A DNA stretch of 5,924 nt from Gammaproteobacteria bacterium (GTDB lineage Bacteria; Pseudomonadota; Gammaproteobacteria; DSM-16500). Below the pieces are notes generated by a model. The model saw only the letters and a program-made list of their open reading frames with translations, had not been told where the DNA came from and made no database searches. Made by a program: the position numbers and the translations under genes. Below, in pieces: positions 1-5,924 of this stretch. The stretch is from contig JAJONP010000126.1 in the NCBI GenBank assembly GCA_021323555.1, forward strand, positions 1-5,924. Direction: 5' to 3'. Position 1 is the stretch's first letter. Each line of letters starts with the position of its first letter.

Positions 1-589
1 CAAACCAGGTGAGGACGGCATATACTAGACCCACCGCCGTTAAAACATCCAAGCTTTCGCGCCAACCTATACTTTCAACCATCACGGCCAAAGGATGCTG
101 TCCACTCACAGCGCCCAACATCCCAATAGTCAATACAAAACCACTTAGTATCCCAAAGCGATTGGTAGGAAACCAATTTGCTGCCAATACCAATGACCCT
201 AGCGCCGCAAAAGCCGAACCTATCCCGGTAGCAAAACGGGCCAATTCGACCAGTGCCCAAGTTTGCGCATGGGCGGTTAAAAAAGAGCCTAGGGCACAAA
301 TTAAAGTGGCAATGACGATGAGCCTACGCGCCCCAAATCGATCCAGCAGCGTCCCCGCTGGAATTTGCATCATGGCATAACCTATATAATAAGCCGTAGC
401 TAAAAACCCAAATTGGGCTGCGCCAATGCCAAAATGCCGTGTTAAATCTGGCATCATTACATTGGGGGCAACTTGAATAAAAAACTCATAAAAATAAAAT
501 AGGGTTCCTGTAAGCCAAACTATCAGAGAATAGAAGTTTGGCTTAGCCTTAGCGCCATTGATAACCACAGCATCTGGACTCATTTGCAT
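1..589 (-). CDS. MFS transporter, N-terminal part (cut by window edge)
   Basis: This is an inner-membrane major facilitator superfamily transporter of unknown substrate. The window holds its first 196 codons; the rest lies beyond the left edge. After a short polar N-terminus, hydrophobic helices begin at about residue 22. MFS motif A, GTLLDRFGAR (residues 79-88), sits in the loop between TM2 and TM3, as the fold requires. Later hydrophobic segments cover about residues 91-105, 113-138 and 147-165, and the translation shows no frameshift. The ATG at 589-587 is preferred over the one at 583-581 because AAGGGA lies about 10 nt upstream of it. The text around the first helix (LTGTLFYFYEFFIQVAP) resembles MFS proteins common in Legionella and Coxiella; that is recall, not a search. 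It is transcribed divergently from the second MFS gene and the palindrome lies just upstream. MFS membership is firm; the substrate is not known. Confidence 0.88.
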   Translation of the reverse strand, partial: MQMSPDAVVINGAKAKPNFYSLIVWLTGTLFYFYEFFIQVAPNVMMPDLTRHFGIGAAQFGFLATAYYIGYAMMQIPAGTLLDRFGARRLIVIATLICALGSFLTAHAQTWALVELARFATGIGSAFAALGSLVLAANWFPTNRFGILSGFVLTIGMLGAVSGQHPLAVMVESIGWRESLDVLTAVGLVYAVLTWF

Positions 590-620
590 GACGTTACTTT
601 CCCTTTAGCGATATAAGTTA

Positions 621-785
621 GTAGGGCCTGTAGCCATTGGGTTTATCGGCTGCAAAATGAATAAAGCAGTCCAAATATTAGCAAATTTTCGTCAAATATG
701 GCCCGATATTCTCCTCAAATTTTCTAATATTTTGCTCGGCTTTATTCCTTTTTCGCTTCGACAAACCCAATGGCTATAGCCCTAG
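621..785. repeat. Long imperfect palindrome (MITE/REP-like element)
   Basis: Two arms of about 61 nt (621-681 and 724-785) are reverse complements with scattered mismatches and one or two indels. Perfect blocks are TAGCCATTGGGTTT (631-644) with 763-776, GAATAAAGC (659-667) with 739-747, and AAATATTAG (673-681) with 724-732. The 42-nt centre is itself weakly self-complementary. It lies between two divergent genes, where no transcription terminator is expected, and has no open reading frame of note. A non-autonomous mobile element or dispersed palindromic repeat fits best, but only one copy is visible and no clear target-site duplication flanks it. It separates the upstream regions of the two MFS genes and could affect expression of both. 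Confidence 0.75.
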
Positions 786-786
786 T

Positions 787-815
787 TTAACACTTTATTT
801 TCCCTTATGTAAAAT
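787..815 (+). promoter_or_regulatory. Candidate sigma-70 promoter for the second MFS gene
   Basis: TTAACA (787-792) and TAAAAT (810-815) are separated by exactly 17 nt and each is close to consensus. They lie immediately outside the right arm of the palindrome. Transcription would start near 822 and leave a leader of about 140 nt. That leader contains a small TGCCC/GGGCA hairpin (875-889) and a ribosome site AAGGAG at 945-950, 10 nt before the ATG at 961. Nothing else is recognisable between 816 and 944. An AT-rich box TATAAA at 868-873 is an alternative -10 but lacks a well-spaced -35. Confidence 0.4.
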
Positions 816-960
816 GGTATTATGTCTACAGTATTAAAGATGCGAATTGCGGCTTAAAGTCAGTCCTTATAAATTGCCCCTATTGGGCAGGCCGAGCGGC
901 TTGTCCTTGTGTTTTTTACCACTTTAGCCCTTATCACCCGATCCAAGGAGCCATTCCCCC

Positions 961-2183
961 ATGAGCATTAAGCGACCTTCCTCAGATGCAGAACGCCCTA
1001 TCATCATGACCCGCGGCTTAACCTTTTTGTTGGCACTGGCTTGTGGCGCCATTGTGGCTAATTTGTACTATTCTCAGACCTTAATTGCCTCAATCGGCCA
1101 TTCTTTGCAGTTAAACTTAAAATTAAGCGGCTTTATTGTTACCTTGACCCAATTTGGCTATGGCGCTGGCTTATTGTTTATTGCGCCGCTATCCGACTTG
1201 GTTGAAAATAGGCGTCTCCTCATTGTGCTCTTGGCCTTAAGCTTTTTATCGCTCTTAGGCATTATATTCGCAGAAACCTCTCTTATTTTTTTGCTATTTT
1301 GCTTTCTACTGGGTCTTACCTCTGGCTTCGGCACAAGTTATTATTCCCTTTGTAGCACACATCACCCCAGCCGAAAAGCGCGGCCAAGTCGTAGGTACGG
1401 TTATGAGCGGGCTGTTGCTGGGCATCATGTTGTCACGTCCGATGGCAAGCCTGTTCACTCATTTTTTTTTCTTGGCGAGCGATTTTTATATTTTCAGCCG
1501 CTTGTATGTTGTTATTAATTGTTTTATTAAAGCGTTTCTTCCCTACCAGAAAGCCCAAGCACAATCTATCCTACACTAAATTGATTGCTTCTTTTCCTCT
1601 CATTTGGAAGTCATCTCCGGTGTTACGTAGGCGCGCTCTTTATCAAGCCATGCTATTTTGTGTTTTCAATTTATTTTGGACTTCGATTGCGGTGCTATTA
1701 ATGGGGCCATTCTTTAATTATTCACAAGAAACTGTCGCCTGGTTCGCCTTGGTAGGCGCAACCGGTGCTTTGACTGCGCCTATCGCGGGCAGGCTTGCCG
1801 ATCGAGGCTATACCAGAATTGCCACTGGCATCGCTCTTGTTTTAGTTGGGCTCGCTTACCTCATCGGAAGCTGGCATAGCGGGCATTCTATAATAGCTTT
1901 AGTGATATCCGCCTTGCTCTTAGACATAGGCGTGGCGTGCAATTTAATTTTAGGGCAAAGAAGTATCTATGCCCTAGCGCCGGAAATCCGTGGCCGCCTA
2001 AATGGCTTATATGTAGCGATATTCTTTGTAGGTGGCGGTATAGGCTCTGCCTTATCCGCTTATCTATATAGATTGGGTGGCTGGAGTTTTATTAGCTGTG
2101 CAGGTTGCCTCGTGTCCTTGTTGGTGTTTTGCTATTTTTTGATGGAATATGGGCAAAGTAAAAAAGAGAGTACAACCCTGTAG
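961..2183 (+). pseudogene. MFS transporter, DHA1-like, broken by two +1 frameshifts
   Basis: Read through both shifts this would be an MFS permease of about 406 residues, the normal family length. Frame 1 (from ATG 961, AAGGAG 10 nt upstream) gives ANLYYSQTLI and a motif-A variant APLSDLVENRRLL. Around 1324-1325 homology moves to frame 2, which supplies AQVIIPFVAHITPAEKRG and VVGTVMSGLLLGIMLSR, typical of the TM4-TM5 region. At the nine-T run 1462-1470 it moves to frame 3, resuming with SWRAIF and ending at TAG 2181-2183. The C-terminal half has the second motif-A copy (GRLADRGYTR) and QRSIYALAPEIRGRLNGLY. As written, translation from 961 stops at 1518, inside the first half. Removing one base at each site restores a continuous protein, so recent inactivation, T-run phase variation or sequencing error are all possible. 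Probably a small-molecule efflux permease; substrate unknown. Confidence 0.85.
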
Positions 2184-2196
2184 CAAGCTAATAACA

Positions 2197-2224
2197 GCCA
2201 TTCCCTCAGTGATGTGGGAATGGC
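2197..2224. terminator. Hairpin between convergent genes, possible bidirectional terminator
   Basis: A perfect 9-bp stem, GCCATTCCC (2197-2205) with GGGAATGGC (2216-2224), encloses a 10-nt loop. It begins 14 nt after the stop of the broken MFS gene and lies 46 nt beyond the stop of the coiled-coil gene on the other strand. Position between convergent genes suits a shared terminator. The T-tails are poor in both directions (CTATTG on plus, TGTTATT on minus), so efficiency is doubtful. A weaker 5-bp inverted repeat, ACTGT/ACAGT (2235-2247), lies between it and the coiled-coil stop. Confidence 0.5.
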
Positions 2225-2269
2225 CTATTGTAAGACTGTATAACAGTAAGTGAGTAGTTACGATTGAAA

Positions 2270-3325
2270 TTAGGGTTCCGATTGGGTTAACCTCACGTTC
2301 GCCTCTAACGGTAATGTTTCCTTAATTCTTTTGGGTTGGGGCGAGCATGATTCTGACCAAAACTGAAATGGTCTAACTTTACGTTTGAGCTTTTCACCTT
2401 GCACAGGCTCCACAGCTTTCTGTGCTGAATCTGTAGCTTTGTTTTCCAACTGCTCAAATTCGCTCTCCAACTCCCTAGCTAGACTCTCTAACTCTCTCGC
2501 TCGACTCCCTAACTCTTTAACGTCACTTTCGCTGCCCTCAGCCTCTTTTATCCACCCCTGAACTTCTTGTTTATACTCAGAAACTTTTGCTTGTAGTGAA
2601 TCCAACGCTTCTTGTCGAGCATTCAAGTCTTTCTCGGCAAAATCGAGTTCATTCTTCTCGCTATCTAACGAGTTACAGATAGAACCTAGAACTTTTTTTG
2701 CTACCTTGACGGCCGCCTTTGATTGCTCCACCTTTCTTTTTGCTAAGCTCAAATTTCTATCTGCCTCTTCTAAAAAACCCATTAATCGGCACGAAAATTC
2801 TTTTACGGGAGGTAAATATTTATTGGCCTCCCCCAAGCTTGAGTTTACATCACCCAACGCCAGATCTACCGAATTCAAATATTTTCTTACAGAAGATAAA
2901 GCTTGGTTGACTAATAAAAGTTCGGGGGTTGCTTCTTCTAAAGCGGCGTCTATGGAACCCAAAGATCCGTCTACGGCATTTAAATCTCCCTCTGCAGCAT
3001 TTAACGTATCTATTCCAAACTGTAAAGAGTTTCTTACATCATCTAAGTCTTTCTGTATGTCATCCAAAGCATTATCTGCGTAAATAATATCTTTTTCCGC
3101 GTTCATAAAAACAGAGGCTACTTGTTTTAAAGTGTTTCTTTCAAATTTAAGAACTTCATCTGCAAAGCCAGCAGCAATTTTGAAGCGCAATTGGGCTAAA
3201 TGCTGGCGTAATGATTCAAAGATTTCTTTTACAAAAACTATAGTATTTTGCCTTAGCTCTTCAGGCGCCGCCCCCTCAAATTCACTTTTTTCTAAATATT
3301 CAAAATAGCTCTTAATCTTTTCCAT
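2270..3325 (-). CDS. Long heptad-repeat coiled-coil protein, candidate secreted effector
   Basis: No family is recognised. The 351-residue protein has no signal peptide or membrane segment and is highly charged. A helical N-terminus (1-83) leads into 13 uninterrupted heptads (84-174) of pattern xxxLxxV/I/A, for example DNALDDI, QKDLDDV, DGSLGSI and RKYLNSV. An 11-residue break with Cys and Met (175-185) follows, then 16 more heptads (186-297), such as EEADRNL, NARQEAL and RELESLA. The tail (298-351) is not repetitive: KLKRKVR (312-318) and PKRIK (331-335) form a bipartite basic cluster, and the protein ends TQSEP. It lies 12 nt downstream of the kinase gene in the same frame and is probably cotranscribed with it. 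The start is uncertain because its only Shine-Dalgarno-like sequence is unusually close. Coiled coils, basic tail, AT-rich coding and kinase neighbour suggest a type IV-secreted effector or scaffold (inference). It could instead be the C-terminal half of a split kinase protein. Confidence 0.8.
   Translation of the reverse strand: MEKIKSYFEYLEKSEFEGAAPEELRQNTIVFVKEIFESLRQHLAQLRFKIAAGFADEVLKFERNTLKQVASVFMNAEKDIIYADNALDDIQKDLDDVRNSLQFGIDTLNAAEGDLNAVDGSLGSIDAALEEATPELLLVNQALSSVRKYLNSVDLALGDVNSSLGEANKYLPPVKEFSCRLMGFLEEADRNLSLAKRKVEQSKAAVKVAKKVLGSICNSLDSEKNELDFAEKDLNARQEALDSLQAKVSEYKQEVQGWIKEAEGSESDVKELGSRARELESLARELESEFEQLENKATDSAQKAVEPVQGEKLKRKVRPFQFWSESCSPQPKRIKETLPLEANVRLTQSEP
2469..2510 (-). 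repeat. Tandem 21-bp repeat inside the coiled-coil gene
   Basis: Two adjacent 21-nt units (2469-2489 and 2490-2510) match at 17 of 21 positions. Each is exactly one heptad long and together they contribute to the duplicated ARELES sequence near residues 276-288. A third unit starts similarly at 2511 and then diverges. This suggests that at least part of the heptad array grew by 21-bp duplication; most other heptads are too diverged at DNA level to show it by eye. Confidence 0.6.
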
Positions 3326-3332
3326 TTCCTCT
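3326..3332 (-). promoter_or_regulatory. Abnormally close ribosome-binding site for the coiled-coil gene
   Basis: On the minus strand the 12 nt between the kinase TAA (3340-3338) and the ATG (3325-3323) read TTTAAAGAGGAA. GAGG ends only 2 nt before the ATG, well short of the usual 5-9 nt spacing. Independent initiation would therefore be inefficient; translational coupling to the kinase stop is possible. The poor spacing is also what a formerly internal Met in a continuous reading frame would show. Confidence 0.45.
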
Positions 3333-3337
3333 TTAAA

Positions 3338-4501
3338 TTAACCATAAATCCAATCCTGTTCGGAACGATGGGTTAAGAAGTATTCCTCAACTTGTTTGTA
3401 AAACTCTTCTGGCAAGATCGCTTCCCTATCCTCATCCGTATAACTCCCTTTTATTAATTCTGCACACGTTTCAACTAAAGCTGATACACTTTGCAAAATT
3501 TGATAATGTCCTTTTTTCAAAAAATCGATTTTATTGCGTCCTTGCTCCCGATCAAAAAGAAATTTGTTTAAATATTCTTCTGTGTAGGAAACAATTTTAT
3601 CCATTTTTTTATCGAAGGATACCACGCTATCGAAATCAATTAGATAAATGTCTCGTTTATTAACGCATATATTTTCAGGTTTTAAATCCAAATGAACCTT
3701 GTTATACCTTAATATAAATTCCTCAATTTTTCTAATTAATGAAAAAGTAATTTCTATTCGCGTATCTACGGAGTATTTATTTTTAAAAACCGTATCAAAA
3801 AGGCTCTCCCCTAAATCATGCGTCAAGAAACCATACTGATTTTGATTCCCGCTTTCGCTAATAGAAAACAATCTCTTTGTTCTTGGATAAAAGGTATGTG
3901 CTACATCAACTTCTTCTATGAGTCTTTTTTCATTTTGCGCTTGATTTGTTCCATTTCGATTAAATAAGCTTAATACATACTTATTAGGTACCTCCTTATA
4001 ATGAATAAATCCATCTTTTTGACACGACAATAACCATTTTACCCTATGTACTTCTTTCGCTCCGCCAGACGCAAAAGGCTGAGGTTCAATACAAACAATC
4101 CAAATATTATCTTTATTACTTTTTATCTTAAAAAGAGACCCGCCACTGAAAGATATAGAGTAATCCCCTACTGTGCAGTTTTCTTTTTCATTTATTTTAG
4201 CACTTGTGAGAACTGCTCTATGCGAAACAGCTTCACTACCACTATCATCACTACTCAGTGTTAATGATTCATCACTAGAACTAATCCTTTTCTGCTCTGG
4301 GCTAAGGCAAAGCGTGTCTGATTCGCTACTAGAGCTTGATTCTTCTAGTGTGCTTTTACCCGAGCCTTTAGCTGCACTTCTTTCTATATCAATACCAAAT
4401 CTATCCAAAAAAAGCTGCCTCAACACATCATAATGTTCTGCGGGCTCTTTTTTGTCGAGAATGCGACCTACTTCCCCGACTTTAATTTCTATCGTCTTCA
4501 T
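3338..4501 (-). CDS. Eukaryotic-type (atypical) protein kinase, candidate effector
   Basis: The protein is predicted to phosphorylate proteins, probably on Ser/Thr, but with altered catalytic residues. The N-terminus (1-45) is unassigned. Residues 46-90 are a low-complexity acidic Ser-rich linker with about 17 Ser, including five in a row. A kinase-like domain follows from about 113: glycine-rich SGGAKEV (145-151), a beta3-like strand KYVLSLF (174-180), a putative hinge FLTHDLGESLF (225-235), catalytic loop HLDLKPEN (270-277, with D272, K274 and N277), and DFD (289-291) where DFG is usual. No clear APE motif is seen, and the C-lobe is short, ending at 387. In the beta3 strand Ser178 seems to occupy the usual ATP-anchoring Lys position, with K174 nearby, so activity is uncertain. 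No signal peptide or membrane helix is present. The ATG at 4501 has GAAGG about 7 nt upstream. It heads a unit with the coiled-coil gene. Legionellales use such kinases as Dot/Icm effectors; that role is inferred here. Confidence 0.83.
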   Translation of the reverse strand: MKTIEIKVGEVGRILDKKEPAEHYDVLRQLFLDRFGIDIERSAAKGSGKSTLEESSSSSESDTLCLSPEQKRISSSDESLTLSSDDSGSEAVSHRAVLTSAKINEKENCTVGDYSISFSGGSLFKIKSNKDNIWIVCIEPQPFASGGAKEVHRVKWLLSCQKDGFIHYKEVPNKYVLSLFNRNGTNQAQNEKRLIEEVDVAHTFYPRTKRLFSISESGNQNQYGFLTHDLGESLFDTVFKNKYSVDTRIEITFSLIRKIEEFILRYNKVHLDLKPENICVNKRDIYLIDFDSVVSFDKKMDKIVSYTEEYLNKFLFDREQGRNKIDFLKKGHYQILQSVSALVETCAELIKGSYTDEDREAILPEEFYKQVEEYFLTHRSEQDWIYG

Positions 4502-4592
4502 ATTATTACCTTCTGTATTCTTGCCCTAAAAGAGCTTTTTTATTAAATGATTAGCTTTACCCTTTTAATTTAGGCTTTAAGCTATCGCGCAA

Positions 4593-4621
4593 AGTATAAA
4601 CAATTTTACCTAATAAATCAA
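4593..4621 (-). promoter_or_regulatory. Strong candidate promoter of the kinase/coiled-coil unit
   Basis: On the minus strand TTGATT (4621-4616) is followed after exactly 17 nt by TATACT (4598-4593), matching sigma-70 consensus at 4 of 6 and 5 of 6 positions. Transcription would start near 4586 and give a leader of about 85 nt before the ATG at 4501. No second promoter is possible in the 12-nt gap downstream of the kinase, so this one would serve both genes. Confidence 0.55.
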
Positions 4622-4652
4622 TGGGTCGGTCGGCATTTTTATTGGTAATGCC

Positions 4653-4658
4653 TATAAT
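4653..4658 (+). promoter_or_regulatory. Possible -10 box for the deacetylase gene
   Basis: A perfect TATAAT lies about 90 nt upstream of the deacetylase start, but the sequence at -35 (TCGGCA, 17 nt upstream) is poor. CATAAT at 4694-4699 is an alternative, likewise without a well-spaced -35. The rest of 4622-4748 shows nothing recognisable apart from the ribosome site AGGAAG at 4732-4737. Confidence 0.25.
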
Positions 4659-4748
4659 TTGACCTTTTTGAGGGGTGGCCGCACCTTTTCAGTCATAATA
4701 TGGTACATTTGGAAAAGGGCTCAGCCTGGATAGGAAGAGAAAAATAGA

Positions 4749-5693
4749 GTGAAATCATCGCCTCTAAGGTATGTAAAAATATTATTATTCATAGGGTTAA
4801 CCTATTTTTTTTGGGGGGCCCCTGCATTTTCTATGGATATAGCCATCACCGTAGACGATATCCCCGGTAATGGGCAGAAACCTTCAGGAATGACGCACTT
4901 AGAGATTGCGCAAGAAATACTCATTGCGCTTAAGAAACATCGCATCAGCGGTGTGTATGGCCTTATGAATGGAGACAAAATCGAAGGCTCCAAGGAAGGC
5001 TTAGCGGTTATAAAAGAATGGCTAGCATCAGGGCAACTACTGGGTAATCATACCTTTAGCCATTTGGATCTGGTTAAAACTAACAGTGATAACTACATTG
5101 CCGATATTCAAAAAAATGACGTCTTATTAAAGCGGTTAATGGGCAATAAGGATTATCGTTATTTTCGTTACCCCTATCTTGCCGAAGGCAACACCCCACC
5201 AAAGCGCAAGGCCATTAGGCACTATCTGATTGAAAAACAATATAAAATTGCTCCTGTCACGGTTGATTTTTTTGATTATGCATGGAACGATGCCTACGTG
5301 CGGTGTCTTAAAAAAAATGATTTAGCTGCTATTGCTTGGTTAAAACAATCCTATCTGCAACAAGCACTGAATGCCTTAGCGCTATCTCATTCATTATCGA
5401 TACTGTTATTCAAACGGGATATAAAAAACGTATTGCTGATTCATATGAATGCCTTTAGCGCAGAAATGCTGGATGCCTTGCTAAGTGCTTACGAACAAAA
5501 TAATGTAAAGTTTATTTCGCTGGCAAAAGCCTTGCAAGATCCCGTTTATAAAACAAATCCAAATGTTGTACGGGATAGGGCTTATACTTTCTTAAATCAA
5601 GTAAGGCTTGCACGCGGATTAGAAAATCCTCCGCTTGTGTCACAACTGTACGCGTCATTGCCGGAGTATAGGCTGAGTAAATTGTGCAGGTAA
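4749..5693 (+). CDS. Exported polysaccharide deacetylase (NodB/CE4 family)
   Basis: The enzyme should remove N- or O-acetyl groups from a polysaccharide such as peptidoglycan or a surface glycan, using a divalent metal, outside the cytoplasm. The start is GTG, with AGGAAG 11 nt upstream. A signal peptide is evident: basic start, hydrophobic core (11-22) and a probable cleavage after AFS (26-28). The CE4 motifs follow in order: TVDD (34-37; D36 general base and D37 metal ligand by family rule), HTFSH (101-105, two metal-binding His), RYPY (140-143), VTVDFFDYAW (170-179) and LLIHMN (229-234, catalytic-type His232). The C-terminal 80 residues are ordinary and the 314-residue length is normal for single-domain members. 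The gene reads away from the kinase unit and converges on ftsK with a 13-bp gap, so it is probably monocistronic. All key residues are intact. The substrate cannot be told from sequence; cell-wall modification against host lysozyme is one possibility. Confidence 0.9.
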   Translation: MKSSPLRYVKILLFIGLTYFFWGAPAFSMDIAITVDDIPGNGQKPSGMTHLEIAQEILIALKKHRISGVYGLMNGDKIEGSKEGLAVIKEWLASGQLLGNHTFSHLDLVKTNSDNYIADIQKNDVLLKRLMGNKDYRYFRYPYLAEGNTPPKRKAIRHYLIEKQYKIAPVTVDFFDYAWNDAYVRCLKKNDLAAIAWLKQSYLQQALNALALSHSLSILLFKRDIKNVLLIHMNAFSAEMLDALLSAYEQNNVKFISLAKALQDPVYKTNPNVVRDRAYTFLNQVRLARGLENPPLVSQLYASLPEYRLSKLCR

Positions 5694-5706
5694 ATAATAC
5701 GGACTT

Positions 5707-5924
5707 TTATTCCACCGAACTTTGCACTAGAACCTCGCGACCGCCGTTAGAGCCCGGCCTGCTGACCACACCCGCAGCTTCCATGTCTTCCACTAAACGC
5801 GCGGCACGGTTAAAGCCTATTTTAAAACGCCGTTGGATGGATGAAATGGATACTCTGCCACTGTCGATCACTAAAGCAACCACTTCATCATATAGGGGAT
5901 CTGCTTCTCCTGTAGATTGCGCAT
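5707..5924 (-). CDS. ftsK: DNA translocase FtsK, C-terminal gamma domain (partial)
   Basis: Only the last 71 residues are in the window; the gene enters from the right edge. They match the winged-helix gamma domain that reads KOPS sites on the chromosome and activates XerCD recombination at dif during division. Diagnostic stretches are [11 protein letters not shown] (residues 8-18 of the fragment), [19 protein letters not shown] (25-43, containing the recognition helix), [11 protein letters not shown] (44-54) and the terminal GREVLV. The stop is TAA at 5709-5707. SpoIIIE-type translocases share this domain, but in a gammaproteobacterium FtsK is the expected protein. The ATPase and membrane parts lie outside the window. 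The gene converges with the deacetylase, and no hairpin terminator is visible in the 13-bp gap. Confidence 0.93.
   Translation of the reverse strand, partial: AQSTGEADPLYDEVVALVIDSGRVSISSIQRRFKIGFNRAARLVEDMEAAGVVSRPGSNGGREVLVQSSVE

Noticed and set aside
9..380. 123-codon plus-strand open frame over the left-edge MFS gene
   Set aside because: The minus strand encodes a continuous MFS protein with motif A across the same bases; the plus reading has no domain character.
875..905. GC-rich stem region before the second MFS gene as a tRNA or riboswitch
   Set aside because: Only a 5-bp and a 3-bp stem can be drawn; no cloverleaf, conserved riboswitch core or terminator/antiterminator pair is present.
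2706..3083. 125-codon plus-strand open frame antisense to the coiled-coil gene
   Set aside because: It mirrors the heptad periodicity of the real gene on the other strand, is rich in Ser/Lys/Phe without any motif, and has no convincing ribosome site.
4352..4384. Walker A-like sequence KGSGKST in the kinase N-terminus (residues 45-51)
   Set aside because: The first Gly of GxxxxGK[ST] is Ala (A43) and the stretch lies in the low-complexity linker with no beta-strand/helix context or Walker B partner.
4173..4433. Plus-strand open frames over the kinase N-terminus
   Set aside because: They are antisense to the Ser-rich linker; their Leu/Ser richness is a by-product of it.
4561..4582. PmrA-box-like pair of TTAA motifs upstream of the kinase
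   Set aside because: The two TTAA are 12 nt apart rather than 11 and the flanking bases do not match; AT-rich sequence gives such hits by chance, and the site would lie downstream of the likely transcription start.

Overview
The window looks like chromosomal DNA of a gammaproteobacterium, probably a host-associated member of the Legionellales (Legionella/Coxiella/Rickettsiella type). This is an inference. It rests on a recognisable FtsK C-terminal winged helix at the right edge, two MFS transporters of familiar proteobacterial types, moderately low GC, and a pair of AT-richer genes that look like secreted effectors: a eukaryotic-type kinase and a long coiled-coil protein. No marker in the window fixes the genus.

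Layout: (1) 1-589, minus strand, the N-terminal half of an MFS transporter running off the left edge. (2) 590-960, a divergent intergenic region holding a ~165-bp imperfect palindrome (arms 621-681 and 724-785) and a candidate rightward promoter. (3) 961-2183, plus strand, a second MFS transporter broken by two +1 frameshifts, the second in a run of nine T. (4) 2184-2269, a convergent gap with a 9-bp GC-containing hairpin. (5) 4501-2270, minus strand, a two-gene unit: an atypical protein kinase followed 12 nt later by a 351-residue heptad-repeat protein. The two are in the same reading frame and separated by one TAA. A near-consensus promoter (4593-4621) precedes the unit. (6) 4749-5693, plus strand, an exported NodB-type polysaccharide deacetylase with all main motifs. 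(7) 5707-5924, minus strand, the 3' end of ftsK, convergent with the deacetylase.

The centre of interest is the kinase/coiled-coil pair. The kinase has an HxDLKPEN catalytic loop but DFD instead of DFG, apparently Ser at the usual beta3 Lys position, and an acidic Ser-rich linker. The partner has 13 + 16 nearly uninterrupted heptads and a basic tail resembling a bipartite nuclear localisation signal. Shared promoter, tiny gap and shared frame suggest either a co-translated effector pair or one large kinase/coiled-coil protein split by a nonsense mutation. The flanking genes look like ordinary chromosomal backbone, with the broken MFS gene and the palindrome marking a locus undergoing decay and rearrangement.
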